Assembly: GCA_023459275.1 (NCBI GenBank) | Contig: JAEWVC010000030.1 | Location: 62,001 to 126,000 of the forward strand | Direction: 5' to 3' | Length of the DNA: 64,000 nucleotides | Origin: Bacillota bacterium | GTDB lineage: Bacteria; Bacillota; Clostridia; Christensenellales; Aristaeellaceae | In this document: piece after piece, positions 43,118-51,688 of the stretch | Position numbering within the stretch: position 1 is the first letter of the stretch | Layout of the letters: each line of letters begins with the position of its first letter | The notes under the pieces: model-generated | Seen by the model: the letters and a program-made list of their open reading frames with translations, nothing else | The model's database searches: none | Told to the model about the DNA's origin: nothing | Position numbers and translations under genes: made by a program

Positions 43118-44009
43118 CGGAAGTCAAAGCCGCCTATTTATGAAATTTGACAAAGTTCTGCGCTCAGCTCAGGGCATGGCCATCTGGCGGGATCAGGTAT
43201 TTATTCTCTACGATACCGGTGTCTGCGCTGTATATGATCTGAAATCCCGGGAGGCGAAACCTTTGGCCTCCTTCTCTTTGGGGTCCTTCAACGAAGGAAC
43301 TCCTATTCGGGAATATTTGAACCATGCCAACCAGTGTATGTTTGGCGGGATTCATTATGAGGGAAACCCTATTCCCCTTTTGTATGTGACCACAGGCACG
43401 GGGACCGGTGCAGATGAGGATGGCTACTACTACCGGTTAAGCGTGGAGAATATTGTACAGACCCTCGAGGGCTTTACCGCGCAAACGGTGCAGACCGTCG
43501 TCTACAAGCCCTCGGAAATGGCGGGGTTACCTTGGGTTTCTCCCTGCTGGGGCTGTCCGGCTTTTTTCGTGGATACGGCGGATGAAGCACTGTACATTTT
43601 TTCCGCGCGGTACCGCACCAAGCGGGGCTGTGTGCCGGAAGGCGAGAAAAACGCTTACATCATCACACGTTTCCCCCTGCCGGAATTAAAAGCCGGACCC
43701 TTGATTCGATTGGCCGCAGCGGATATCCAAGATCAGTTTGTAATAGAATCAGATGTGGAATTTACCCAGGGAGGCCAGCTTACAAACGGGATTCTACATT
43801 ACACCTTCGGCTGCCCCAAAATTGGTTATCCCGACCGGGTGATGGCCTTTGATGTAAGGAAAAAGAAAGCGCTCTATCTGGTGGATCATCTGGACGATGC
43901 CTTCTGCGATGAAGAAATCGAATGCTGCGACTGGTATGAGGGGCAATTGCTGTGCAATACCTGCGACGGCAGCCTGTACACCCTGGCTTTGGCAGAAGGA
44001 GCGGAATAG
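43095..44009 (+). CDS. Unknown protein, possible beta-propeller
   Basis: 304 aa, no signal peptide or membrane segment. ATG 43095-43097 with GGAGG upstream, inside the end of the SGNH gene. The sequence alternates short beta strands (DQVFILYDTGVCAVYDLKSR, PLLYVTTGTGTGADEDGYYY, GCPAFFVDTADEALYIFSAR, DRVMAFDVRKKKALYLVDHL, LLCNTCDGSLYTLALAEGAE), suggestive of a small propeller, but I do not recognise a family. Tight linkage to two oxidoreductases and an esterase suggests a role in the same pathway. Confidence 0.7.
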   Translation: MNDYPVYDGSQSRLFMKFDKVLRSAQGMAIWRDQVFILYDTGVCAVYDLKSREAKPLASFSLGSFNEGTPIREYLNHANQCMFGGIHYEGNPIPLLYVTTGTGTGADEDGYYYRLSVENIVQTLEGFTAQTVQTVVYKPSEMAGLPWVSPCWGCPAFFVDTADEALYIFSARYRTKRGCVPEGEKNAYIITRFPLPELKAGPLIRLAAADIQDQFVIESDVEFTQGGQLTNGILHYTFGCPKIGYPDRVMAFDVRKKKALYLVDHLDDAFCDEEIECCDWYEGQLLCNTCDGSLYTLALAEGAE

Positions 44010-44010
44010 C

Positions 44011-45333
44011 ATGAGAGAGCGGGTACACATAAATACCTATGCGCCGGTGGCCGAAGCCTGCGATGTGGCGGTGTTCGGCGGCGGACCCGCGGGCCTGACA
44101 GCGGCTGTTTCTGCTGCTCGGGCAGGCAAGAAGACCCTGCTGGTGGAGCGGCTGGGAGCCCTGGGCGGAACGGCCACCATGGGACTTGTGGTGCCCATCA
44201 GCGGTTTTTTCCAAAACGGCCGGCAGGTGGTGGGCGGCATCGCTTGGGAACTGGTCAAACGTCTGGAAAGAGAGCATGCAGCCATTGTGGAATGTCCCAA
44301 GGGCCATGTGTCCTTTCATGTGGAAACCTATAAGCTGACAGCTCAGCGGTTGTGCCTGGAAAGTGGCGTAAAGCTCTTGACCAACACGACGCTGGCCGAT
44401 TGCCTTTGCCGGGAGGGGCGGATCACTCACGGCATTATAACTGGCAAAAATGGGTGGGAAGCTGTTGAAGCGCAATGTTTTATCGATGCAACGGGAGAGG
44501 CTGATCTATGCCGGATGGCGGGCGTCCCCATGACGCCGAGCGAAGAGAACCTTCAGCCCATGAGCCTGTGCTTTGTGCTGGAGGGGGTGGATACCGAAAC
44601 GGAACTCATGCGAAGTTGCATCCACCATACGGGCGAGAACAGCGCGCATTCAATGAATCAAAAAATACATGACTATTTGAATGGTTGTGTGGCTCGTGGA
44701 GAATTGGAGCAGTTTGGCGGGCCCTGGTTCAACACCCTGGTACAGGGGGGAGCCTTGGTGGTAAACGTGACCCGCCGGGCGGGGAATGGGGCTAACCGGG
44801 CGGATATGACCCGAGCGGAGTGCCTTCTGCGGGAGGATATGTTTACCATCGTAGCCCTTCTGCGTCGGGAATTTCCGGAATTTCGCCATTGCAGCATCGT
44901 GACTTCCGGTGTTAATGCAGGGGTGCGGGAAACCGAACGTATTCTTGGCATAGAAACCGTAACCGGGGAAAATATGCTGGCGGGGCGGGAATACTCCTGC
45001 CCGGTGGCCCGTTGCGCGCATCCCATGGATCGTCACAGTCTTCAAACCAGTGCTCAGACCTTGCAGTATTTCGATTCTGACGCTTACATTCCCCACACAG
45101 CGCTGATTCCCAGGGGAATTTGCAATTTGTTGGCCGCGGGCAGGTGCCTCTCCGCCGATGCCGAAGCCTATGCGTCTTTGCGGGTGCAGGCGACCTTGAT
45201 GGCCGTAGGGGAAGCAGCGGGAGTCATGGCTGCTCAGTATTGCGATCAGGGCGGAAGCTTCGCCGATCTGGATCCAGTGCTGCTTCGCCGCACATTGGAA
45301 CAGCGGGGGACTATTCCATGCGATAATGCATAA
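44011..45333 (+). CDS. FAD-dependent oxidoreductase 4 (FAD_oxidored family)
   Basis: 440 aa. Start ATG 44011-44013, one nt after the preceding stop, with AAGGAG 11 nt upstream. CDVAVFGGGPAGLTAAVSAA and ERLGALGGTATMGLVVP bind FAD; CFIDATGEADLCRMAGVPM; GVNAGVRETERILGIETVTG; NLLAAGRCLSADAEAYASLR; GEAAGVMAAQ. In its VRETERILG motif the GDY of the paralogues is replaced, so it may act on a different compound. Last gene of the rightward oxidoreductase operon; IS debris follows. Confidence 0.85.
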   Translation: MRERVHINTYAPVAEACDVAVFGGGPAGLTAAVSAARAGKKTLLVERLGALGGTATMGLVVPISGFFQNGRQVVGGIAWELVKRLEREHAAIVECPKGHVSFHVETYKLTAQRLCLESGVKLLTNTTLADCLCREGRITHGIITGKNGWEAVEAQCFIDATGEADLCRMAGVPMTPSEENLQPMSLCFVLEGVDTETELMRSCIHHTGENSAHSMNQKIHDYLNGCVARGELEQFGGPWFNTLVQGGALVVNVTRRAGNGANRADMTRAECLLREDMFTIVALLRREFPEFRHCSIVTSGVNAGVRETERILGIETVTGENMLAGREYSCPVARCAHPMDRHSLQTSAQTLQYFDSDAYIPHTALIPRGICNLLAAGRCLSADAEAYASLRVQATLMAVGEAAGVMAAQYCDQGGSFADLDPVLLRRTLEQRGTIPCDNA

Positions 45334-45620
45334 ATGCGGTCATATCCGCTGCGGCTATGGAACTGGGCTGTCTGCTTAAATGTGGCCCGATGGACCTAGA
45401 TACTTTGAGTTATGCGCCGAACGGTGGTTGCTGTCTTTCTTTGCTGGGGGTAATAAGGCGAGTGACCCCTCTCGATTGTCTTGTTGGACATGGGAGGTTC
45501 GCCACCATAGAGGAAAGAGTACTTTGGCCGCAAACGAAATGAAAGACGAATTGTTCAGGATAACCATTCACCCTTATTTCCACACTTGATGCGCTGGAAT
45601 ATCCTTTAACATAGCTCCTA
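45334..45620. other. Gap with no recognised feature
   Basis: About 290 bp between oxidoreductase 4 and the 70-bp palindromic element. Short open frames have no ribosome sites and no family resemblance. No clear terminator for the oxidoreductase operon is visible. Confidence 0.4.
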
Positions 45621-45690
45621 TACGACTAGCAGTCTTGTCTAACACCAGTTTAGCATATCCTCTTGATGTTAGACAAGACTGCTAGTCGTA
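45621..45690. repeat. 70-bp element of two perfect 24-bp inverted repeats
   Basis: Bases 45621-45644 are the exact reverse complement of 45667-45690, separated by 22 nt. The arms contain GACTAGCAGTCTTGTCTAAC. One edge coincides with the point where the IS3-type orfB frame breaks off. Could be two abutting ends of a transposon, a miniature inverted-repeat element, or a strong bidirectional hairpin; no target duplication is obvious. Confidence 0.7.
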
Positions 45691-45792
45691 CACATCCAGA
45701 ACCCAACAAGCCCATCGCTCTGTGACGTGGTGTTCTTCCACGGCATATTGGACGGCTGCCTTTCGCTTGATCGGGCTTAAAAGTTTTTTGAG
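45682..45792 (-). pseudogene. IS3-family orfB stub
   Basis: In the -1 frame relative to orfA: KKLLSPIKRKAAVQYAVEEH, then ERWACWVLDV, the start of an IS3/IS407-group transposase catalytic ORF. It stops after about 33 codons where the palindromic element begins; the DDE domain is missing. Confidence 0.75.
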
Positions 45793-46055
45793 TTTACATC
45801 CCGTAGAATCGCATTGTCCAGGCTCAGGTCTGCCACCAACCGTTTGAGCCTGGCGTTTTCTTTCTCCAGTTCCTTGAGCCGCTTGGCTTCGTCTGTTTTC
45901 ATTCCACCGTACTGCTTTCGCCACAGATAGTAGGTTTGCTCTGTGATATCGCTTTGCCTTACCGCCTCCACGATTGTCCTGCCCTGCCCGCACAGCACCT
46001 CGGTCTCCCGTAGTTTGATGATGATTTGCTCCACCGTAAATGCTTTCCTTGGCAT
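45777..46055 (-). CDS. IS3-family transposase orfA
   Basis: 92 aa, complete. Start ATG 46053-46055 with AAAGGAG 8 nt upstream. HTH RKAFTVEQIIIKLRETEVLC...TEQTYYLWRKQYGG and a leucine-zipper-like coiled coil ELEKENARLKRLVADLSLDN ending VNSKNF, as in IS3/IS407 OrfA. At 45783-45789 the minus strand reads A-AAA-AAC, a -1 slippery heptamer in the correct phase to enter orfB. Since orfB is truncated the element cannot move by itself. Confidence 0.85.
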   Translation of the reverse strand: MPRKAFTVEQIIIKLRETEVLCGQGRTIVEAVRQSDITEQTYYLWRKQYGGMKTDEAKRLKELEKENARLKRLVADLSLDNAILRDVNSKNF

Positions 46056-46113
46056 TGATCCCACTCCTTTGCGTTCATTATACCAGATTGGCTAACTCTC
46101 AATTTGGTACAAC

Positions 46114-46698
46114 GCTCGGGGGCAGGATCATTTTCAAGGCCGATGTCCTCAATGGCACGAGTAAGTGTGACAGTCGATTCCTGCCCGGTCTCAAGCAAAA
46201 AATACTGGCTATTGAGTGCGCAGTGCCTCGCCACGGTGCGTACGGCAGCAATTACTTCTTGATAAACAGGGTCTTAGGGTTTATCGGGCAAATAACCAAC
46301 AAAAGTGAGCGGAGATGATGCCAAGGTAAACCGGGCGGTCTTTCGGAGGCAGTCGACTCGGGATGAGCAGGCCTTTTTACGAAGATAACTTTGTTGGAGG
46401 TGTCTGCCAGGCCCGCTTTCCTGTACCTGCAATACTCTTTGCGAATGCCTCCCAGTGCGCGAATGGTTTTGATTATGGTATGATAGGGGCGCGTTCAAGG
46501 CGCTTAAGCATCAGTTTTGGCTTTACAGATGTCCGTTATGTCCATCTTCATGTATTATTTGGTCATATTATACCCCGTGAATGCAAATGGCGGAAATGAC
46601 AGTAGCCATGCATGGGAGTACATGATATATTCGGGGCAGAAAACGGCCGGTTGTTACAATTGAAAAGCAATCCGGACCTTGAAGGAAGGGTGCATTCC
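46114..46698. other. Decayed sequence upstream of LplABC operon
   Basis: No supportable gene. The minus strand has short coding-like stretches (YFLLETGQESTVTLTRAIED; IRKEYCRYRKAGLADTSNKV) in broken frames that I cannot assign, probably transposon debris. The promoter of the rightward transporter operon must lie in the last 200 bp; TATTATACC near 46567 is a possible -10 but lacks a convincing -35. Confidence 0.4.
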
Positions 46699-48303
46699 AT
46701 GGCAAAACCTTTTAAGCTGGTTTCCCTGCTGCTGACCCTTGTTCTGCTCCTTGGCCTTATGCCCGCAGGGCTGGCCCAGGATGCCTCCGCCCAGCGCACC
46801 AAGCTGGTGGTGGCCATTTCCGCACTGCCCACGGTAGAGAACTATGACACCAATTACTGGACAAAGAAGATTGAAGAAGACAACAATGTGGACCTGGAAT
46901 TCTATCTTTTGCCCAGCGATGCCACGGACGCCGCCACAAAGCTTTCCCTGCTGGTGACCTCCGGCGCCAAGCTTCCGGACATCATCTGCATGAACCTGAA
47001 CGACCTGACCGCATACGACTACGCGCAAAACGGCATCTTTATCCCTCTGAATGACTATTATTCCAGCGACCTGGCGGTAAACATCAAGGCCATGCCGGAA
47101 GCGGACCGGGACTACGTATACCAGAACCTGCGCCTGCCCGACGGCAATGTGTACGCCCTGTTTGCCTACACCCCCTATCCCTGGAACACCATGCGCAACC
47201 GTTTCTTTATCAACACCGACTGGCTTGATAAGCTGGGGCTTTCCATGCCCACCACCACCGAGGAACTGCGCACCGTTTTGCAGGCTTTTGTGTCCAACGA
47301 CATGAACGGCAACGGCAAGCTGGATGAGATCGGCATCGTGGGCTCCACCAACGGCTGGGGCCAGCAGCCCTTCAATTATCTGATGAACGCCTTCCTGTAT
47401 GCCGATGCCTCCCGCAAGTATATGGCTCTGAGCGAAGACGGCCAGACAGTTTATCCCTCCTATACCCAGGACGCCTGGAAGGAAGGCCTTGCCTACATGG
47501 CTTCCCTGTGCGACGAAGGCCTGCTCTCTCCCCTGAGCTTCACCCAGGATTATTCTCAGCTCACCGCCCTGGTGAACGTGGAGGGTGGCATGGCGGGCGT
47601 AATCGCCGCCGGCAGCCTGTCCGCCTTTGACCAGGTGCTGGATTCCTACGCGCTGATGGCCCCCTTAACCGGCCCCGAGGGCGTGTGCTTGACCGCGTAT
47701 TACGCCCCCGCCCCCGTACCCTACTGGTTCATCACCAAGGACTGCGAAAACCCGGATGTAGCCTTCTCCGTGGGCGACTACATGCTCAGCCAGTACAACT
47801 TCAACGTGACCAGCATGGGCATTGAGGGCGTGGACTGGACGGCAGACCCGGAAATCGTGAAGGAATACAAAACACCCTTTGAAGACTTGATGGGCATTAC
47901 CGCAAACCGCGTAGGCCTGACCAATATCTGGGGCAAAGCGCAAAACACCCACTGGCAGGGCGCGCATCCCCGCTACCAGCCAGTGGAAAGTGCCATGCAA
48001 GTTGGCTCCATCAAGCGCTCCGAAGAAGGGACAACCACCAACTACACCGCGCAGCATTACGTGATGTATTCCCCCTGCGTGCCCAAGGTGCTGCTGCCCA
48101 AGATCACCTATACCCAGGAAGAGACCGACGAAATCGCCAGCATCAAAACTACCATCGACGCTTACGCCTATGATATGGCCGTATCCTTCATCACAAGCGT
48201 GCGGCCCCTGAGCGATTGGGACAACTACCTGAGCGAGCTTGACCGTATGGGCCTGGCTGAATACATGCAGGTTACCCAAGCCGCTTATGACCGGGTGAAA
48301 TAA
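46699..48303 (+). CDS. ABC transporter oligosaccharide-binding protein (LplA-like)
   Basis: 534 aa. Start ATG 46699-46701 preceded by AGGAAGG; upstream in-frame codons lack a ribosome site. Signal peptide about 1-27 (KPFKLVSLLLTLVLLLGLMP, AGLAQDA). Mature part of the large LplA class: KKIEEDNNVDLEFYLLPSDA, LPDIICMNLNDLTAYDYAQN, a calcium-loop-like FVSNDMNGNGKLDEIG and a C-terminal RPLSDWDNYLSELDRMGLAE. First gene of the island 5 operon. Confidence 0.92.
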   Translation: MAKPFKLVSLLLTLVLLLGLMPAGLAQDASAQRTKLVVAISALPTVENYDTNYWTKKIEEDNNVDLEFYLLPSDATDAATKLSLLVTSGAKLPDIICMNLNDLTAYDYAQNGIFIPLNDYYSSDLAVNIKAMPEADRDYVYQNLRLPDGNVYALFAYTPYPWNTMRNRFFINTDWLDKLGLSMPTTTEELRTVLQAFVSNDMNGNGKLDEIGIVGSTNGWGQQPFNYLMNAFLYADASRKYMALSEDGQTVYPSYTQDAWKEGLAYMASLCDEGLLSPLSFTQDYSQLTALVNVEGGMAGVIAAGSLSAFDQVLDSYALMAPLTGPEGVCLTAYYAPAPVPYWFITKDCENPDVAFSVGDYMLSQYNFNVTSMGIEGVDWTADPEIVKEYKTPFEDLMGITANRVGLTNIWGKAQNTHWQGAHPRYQPVESAMQVGSIKRSEEGTTTNYTAQHYVMYSPCVPKVLLPKITYTQEETDEIASIKTTIDAYAYDMAVSFITSVRPLSDWDNYLSELDRMGLAEYMQVTQAAYDRVK

Positions 48304-48325
48304 GGGCTGTCCGGCTCTATGCCAA

Positions 48326-48366
48326 AGGACGGGGTTATCCTGCTTAAAACGGGATAACCTCGTCCT
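48326..48366 (+). terminator. Attenuator hairpin between binding protein and permeases
   Basis: AGGAC-gg-GGTTATCC (48326-48340) pairs with GGATAACC-tc-GTCCT (48352-48366), a 13-pair stem with a small internal loop, 23 nt after the binding-protein stop and just before the permease ribosome site. No T-run follows. Confidence 0.65.
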
Positions 48367-48383
48367 CAAATGGAGGAAAAAGC

Positions 48384-49328
48384 ATGCACAACCGGCCTGT
48401 CTCCCCCGCAAAAAGGAGTTCCTTCCGGCGGGAGTATTTGTCCAGATATCAATTGTACCTGCTGCTGGTAATACCGCTTGTCTATGTCGTGCTCTTTTGT
48501 TATGTACCCATGCTTGGGGCGCAGATTGCTTTCAAAAAGTATAACCTGAGCCTTGGCATCTGGGGCAGCCCATGGATTGGGTTCAAGCATTTTTCCCGCT
48601 TTTTTGAATCCTACCAATTCCCCCTTGTCATGCGCAATACCATTGTGCTCTCCCTGTACGGCCTTGCTGCTTCCTTCCCCCTGCCCATCCTGCTGGCGCT
48701 TTTAATCAACGCCTTTCCGGGCCGCCGCTACGCCAAGGTGGTGCAAACCATCTCCTACATGCCCCATTTTATTTCCACAGTGGTCATCGTCGGCATGCTT
48801 CTGCGGCTCTTTAACCCGCGCACCGGCGCGGTGGGCGTGATCTACACCATGTTCACAGGCACCACCATGGAGGATCTGATCGCCAAGCCCGGCGCGTTTT
48901 CCCACCTTTATGTGTGGTCCGGCATCTGGCAGGGGATTGGCTGGTCCAGTATCATTTACATCGCGGCGTTAAGCGGCGTGGATACCTCATTGCATGAGGC
49001 GGCGGAAATCGACGGCGCCACCCGCTTCCAGCGCATGATCCATATCGACCTGACCTCCATCCTGCCCACGGTAACCATTATGCTGATCCTGGCCGCCGGC
49101 CGGGTGATGAGCGTGGGTTTTGAAAAGGTCTACCTGATGCAAAACAGCCTGAACGTAAGCACCAGCGAGGTAATTTCCACCTATGTATATAAGGTGGGCC
49201 TGATTTCCGGCACAGGCAATTACTCCTTTGCCACCGCCATCGGGCTTTTCAATTCCGTCATCAATTTCACCCTGCTGATCTTTGTCAACTGGGTGGCAAA
49301 AAAAGCTGGCAACAGCAGCCTGTGGTAA
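48384..49328 (+). CDS. ABC transporter permease, LplB type
   Basis: 314 aa CUT1 permease. ATG 48384 with GGAGG upstream. First membrane segment YQLYLLLVIPLVYVVLFCYV; EAA loop EAAEIDGATRFQRMIHIDLTSI; LplB signature MSVGFEKVYLMQNSLNVSTS. Ten nt before the LplC-type start. Confidence 0.92.
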   Translation: MHNRPVSPAKRSSFRREYLSRYQLYLLLVIPLVYVVLFCYVPMLGAQIAFKKYNLSLGIWGSPWIGFKHFSRFFESYQFPLVMRNTIVLSLYGLAASFPLPILLALLINAFPGRRYAKVVQTISYMPHFISTVVIVGMLLRLFNPRTGAVGVIYTMFTGTTMEDLIAKPGAFSHLYVWSGIWQGIGWSSIIYIAALSGVDTSLHEAAEIDGATRFQRMIHIDLTSILPTVTIMLILAAGRVMSVGFEKVYLMQNSLNVSTSEVISTYVYKVGLISGTGNYSFATAIGLFNSVINFTLLIFVNWVAKKAGNSSLW

Positions 49329-49338
49329 GGAGACGTTT

Positions 49339-50238
49339 ATGAAAAAGAGCACCGCCATCCGTTATTGCGCCTCCGACCGCGCCTTTTTTACCATTACCGG
49401 TGTTGTCCTGACCCTTTTGATCCTTTTGGTCAGTTATCCCATCCTGTATGTGCTGTCCGCCTCCTTCTCCTCGGCCAAGGCCGTTACCTCGGGCCGGGTG
49501 CTGCTATGGCCGGTGGATTTCAGTCTGGAAGGGTATTTGGCCGTGTTCCGTCATCCCAAGATCATCCCCTCCTTCTTCAACACAGTTTTGTATACGGTGC
49601 TGGGTACCATCATCAATGTTACTACGGCCATGCTCTGTGCCTATCCCCTGTCACGCAAGGACCTGAAAGGCCGCGGGCTGCTGACGCTGATCTTCACCTT
49701 TACCATGTTCTTCAGCGGCGGTCTGATTCCCACCTACATCCAGGTGCTTCACCTGGGGCTTATCGATACCCTGTGGGCCATGGTGCTGCCAGGCGCGCTG
49801 TCGGTATACAACATGCTGGTCATGCGCACGTTTATCGAATCCAATATCCCAGGCGAAATGCTGGAGGCCGCCTCCATCGACGGCTGCAGCGACACGCGCT
49901 TTCTTATGCAGATCGTACTGCCCCTGTCCAAAGCGGTCATCGCCGTGGTGGCCATGTTTTCGGCCGTGGGCCATTGGAATTCGTACTTCAACGCCATGAT
50001 CTACCTGAACACCGCAAGCAAATATCCGCTGCAGATCATCCTCCGGGAGATCCTGATCATGAATCAGGTGGATCTGAACATGGTCATGGAGTTCCAGCAG
50101 AAGGAGGCCATGACCAACCTGGCGGATGTGCTGAAATATTCACTGATCGTGGTGGCCACTGCCCCCATTATCATGGTGTATCCCTTTATCCAGAAGTATT
50201 TTGTCAAGGGTGTTATGATTGGTTCCGTCAAAGGATGA
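49339..50238 (+). CDS. ABC transporter permease, LplC type
   Basis: 299 aa CUT1 permease. Start ATG 49339-49341, AAGGAG upstream. Membrane segment FFTITGVVLTLLILLVSYPI; EAA loop EAASIDGCSDTRFLMQIVLPLSK; C-terminus FIQKYFVKGVMIGSVKG. It is followed after 28 nt by the ADP-ribosylglycohydrolase-family gene. Confidence 0.92.
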   Translation: MKKSTAIRYCASDRAFFTITGVVLTLLILLVSYPILYVLSASFSSAKAVTSGRVLLWPVDFSLEGYLAVFRHPKIIPSFFNTVLYTVLGTIINVTTAMLCAYPLSRKDLKGRGLLTLIFTFTMFFSGGLIPTYIQVLHLGLIDTLWAMVLPGALSVYNMLVMRTFIESNIPGEMLEAASIDGCSDTRFLMQIVLPLSKAVIAVVAMFSAVGHWNSYFNAMIYLNTASKYPLQIILREILIMNQVDLNMVMEFQQKEAMTNLADVLKYSLIVVATAPIIMVYPFIQKYFVKGVMIGSVKG

Positions 50239-50266
50239 ATCACTTTTATTTGCAGGAGGAGTTATT

Positions 50267-51649
50267 ATGGCCGGCTGGGCAAATCTGCACGATCTGATCA
50301 AACGGGAAATTGGCCTTCAAAAGCAGCAGCAGGTGGACGCGGAGGCATTTTATGATAAACTGGAACAGGCGGGCAGCGACGAAAGCGCCATGATGGCGGT
50401 GTACGCCAAAATCATGGCCCTGCCCAAAAACCAGGCTCTGGAAAAAGAGGAGCCCGATGATTGGGAAGGCATATTTGCCCTTGCACCCGGTCTGAAGGAA
50501 ACATATACCCTGCCCGCAGGGGAAACAGCGCTAAAAGACCGGTTCCTTGGCGCCTGGCTGGGCCGCTGTGCAGGCTGTGCCTTGGGCAAGCCCATTGAGG
50601 CCGGGCCTTACATGGGTGGCAGCGACGGCAGGACTGGCGCGGAGAACGTGAAACTGTGGTTTGAGGGCGCCAATGCCTGGCCCATTGCAGGCTACACGCC
50701 AGAACACTCCCGCGCGGAGGAAACCCACAGCCTGTTTATTTCCCAGGCGTGCCTGAACAGCACCAGGGAGCATATCTCCTTCATGGAAACGGACGACGAT
50801 ATCCGCTACACCATCCTGGGCCTTAAACTGTTGGAAGAAAAGGGCACGGATTTTACAAGCTTTGATGTGGGCAAGCTTTGGCACGCCCACCTCCCCTACC
50901 GCTTTGTCTGCACCGCCGAGACCCAGGCATATTTGAATTTTGCCCAGGCGACCCACCACCACGAAACCACACCGCCCGCCGACTGGCCCGAGAAAGAAAA
51001 ATGGGTACGCACCTATTTGAATCCCTGCCGGGAACTGATCGGCGCGCAAATCAGGGTGGACGCCTATGCCTACGCGGCGGCGGGAGACCCCCTGCTGGCG
51101 GCCCGGCTGGCCTATCAGGATGCCTCCTTTTCCCATGAGCGCAATGGCATCTATGGCGCCATGTTCATCGCCGCCGCCATCGCCGCCGCCTTTTCGACCC
51201 TCGACCCCCAAAAGATTGTGGAGGCCGGCCTGGCTGTCATCCCGGCCCATTCCCGCATGGCCCAAGCGGTAAAAGAGGCGGTTGGCCTGGCTGGGCAGGC
51301 CGCGGACGCCTATGCCCTGGCTCTTGAACTGTGGGGGCGCTTTGCCCACTTCGGGCCTGTCCACGCCATCAACAATACCGCCCTGTGCGCTGCCTCATTG
51401 ATCTATGCCAAGGGCAATTTTGACAAGGCCGTTACCACCAGCGTGCTGGGCTGGGATACCGACTGCAACGGTGCGACGGTAGGCTCCATCATGGGCGCGG
51501 CCTTGGGGGCGGACAAGCTTCCCAAAGCGTGGACCGCACCGCTGAAGGATACCATCTATTCCGGAGTCCCGGACTTCCACCCCATTGCCATCAGCACATG
51601 CGCGGCGCGCAGCTATGAAACCTTTTTGAAAACAAAACACGGGCAATGA
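50267..51649 (+). CDS. ADP-ribosylglycohydrolase-family protein 1
   Basis: 460 aa, cytoplasmic; AGGAGG 7 nt before ATG 50267. About 85 extra residues precede the ARH fold, which starts DRFLGAWLGRCAGCALGKPI. Metal-binding motifs are altered: SFMETDDDIRY (TDDD at about 175-178 instead of TDDT) and GWDTDCNGATVGSIMGAALG instead of DxDT. All the acidic residues needed for two Mg ions appear present. Canonical members cleave ADP-ribose from arginine, but many bacterial homologues beside sugar transporters probably hydrolyse other N- or O-glycosides. Its place between permeases and an AraC regulator favours that. Confidence 0.82.
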   Translation: MAGWANLHDLIKREIGLQKQQQVDAEAFYDKLEQAGSDESAMMAVYAKIMALPKNQALEKEEPDDWEGIFALAPGLKETYTLPAGETALKDRFLGAWLGRCAGCALGKPIEAGPYMGGSDGRTGAENVKLWFEGANAWPIAGYTPEHSRAEETHSLFISQACLNSTREHISFMETDDDIRYTILGLKLLEEKGTDFTSFDVGKLWHAHLPYRFVCTAETQAYLNFAQATHHHETTPPADWPEKEKWVRTYLNPCRELIGAQIRVDAYAYAAAGDPLLAARLAYQDASFSHERNGIYGAMFIAAAIAAAFSTLDPQKIVEAGLAVIPAHSRMAQAVKEAVGLAGQAADAYALALELWGRFAHFGPVHAINNTALCAASLIYAKGNFDKAVTTSVLGWDTDCNGATVGSIMGAALGADKLPKAWTAPLKDTIYSGVPDFHPIAISTCAARSYETFLKTKHGQ

Positions 51650-51688
51650 TGCCCGGGGCACACCGCCCTTAACAAGGGAGGAACAGGC

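Larger units (their letters stand above)
45682..46113 (-). mobile_element. Truncated IS3-family insertion sequence
   Basis: Made of orfA, the orfB stub and an upstream end. TGTACCAAATTGAGAGTTAG, reading leftwards from about 46113, may be its left terminal repeat, with TATAAT (minus strand, near 46078) as -10. The right end is missing. Confidence 0.6.

Noticed and set aside
45357..45589. Short overlapping open frames downstream of oxidoreductase 4
   Set aside because: No ribosome sites and no similarity to any family I know.
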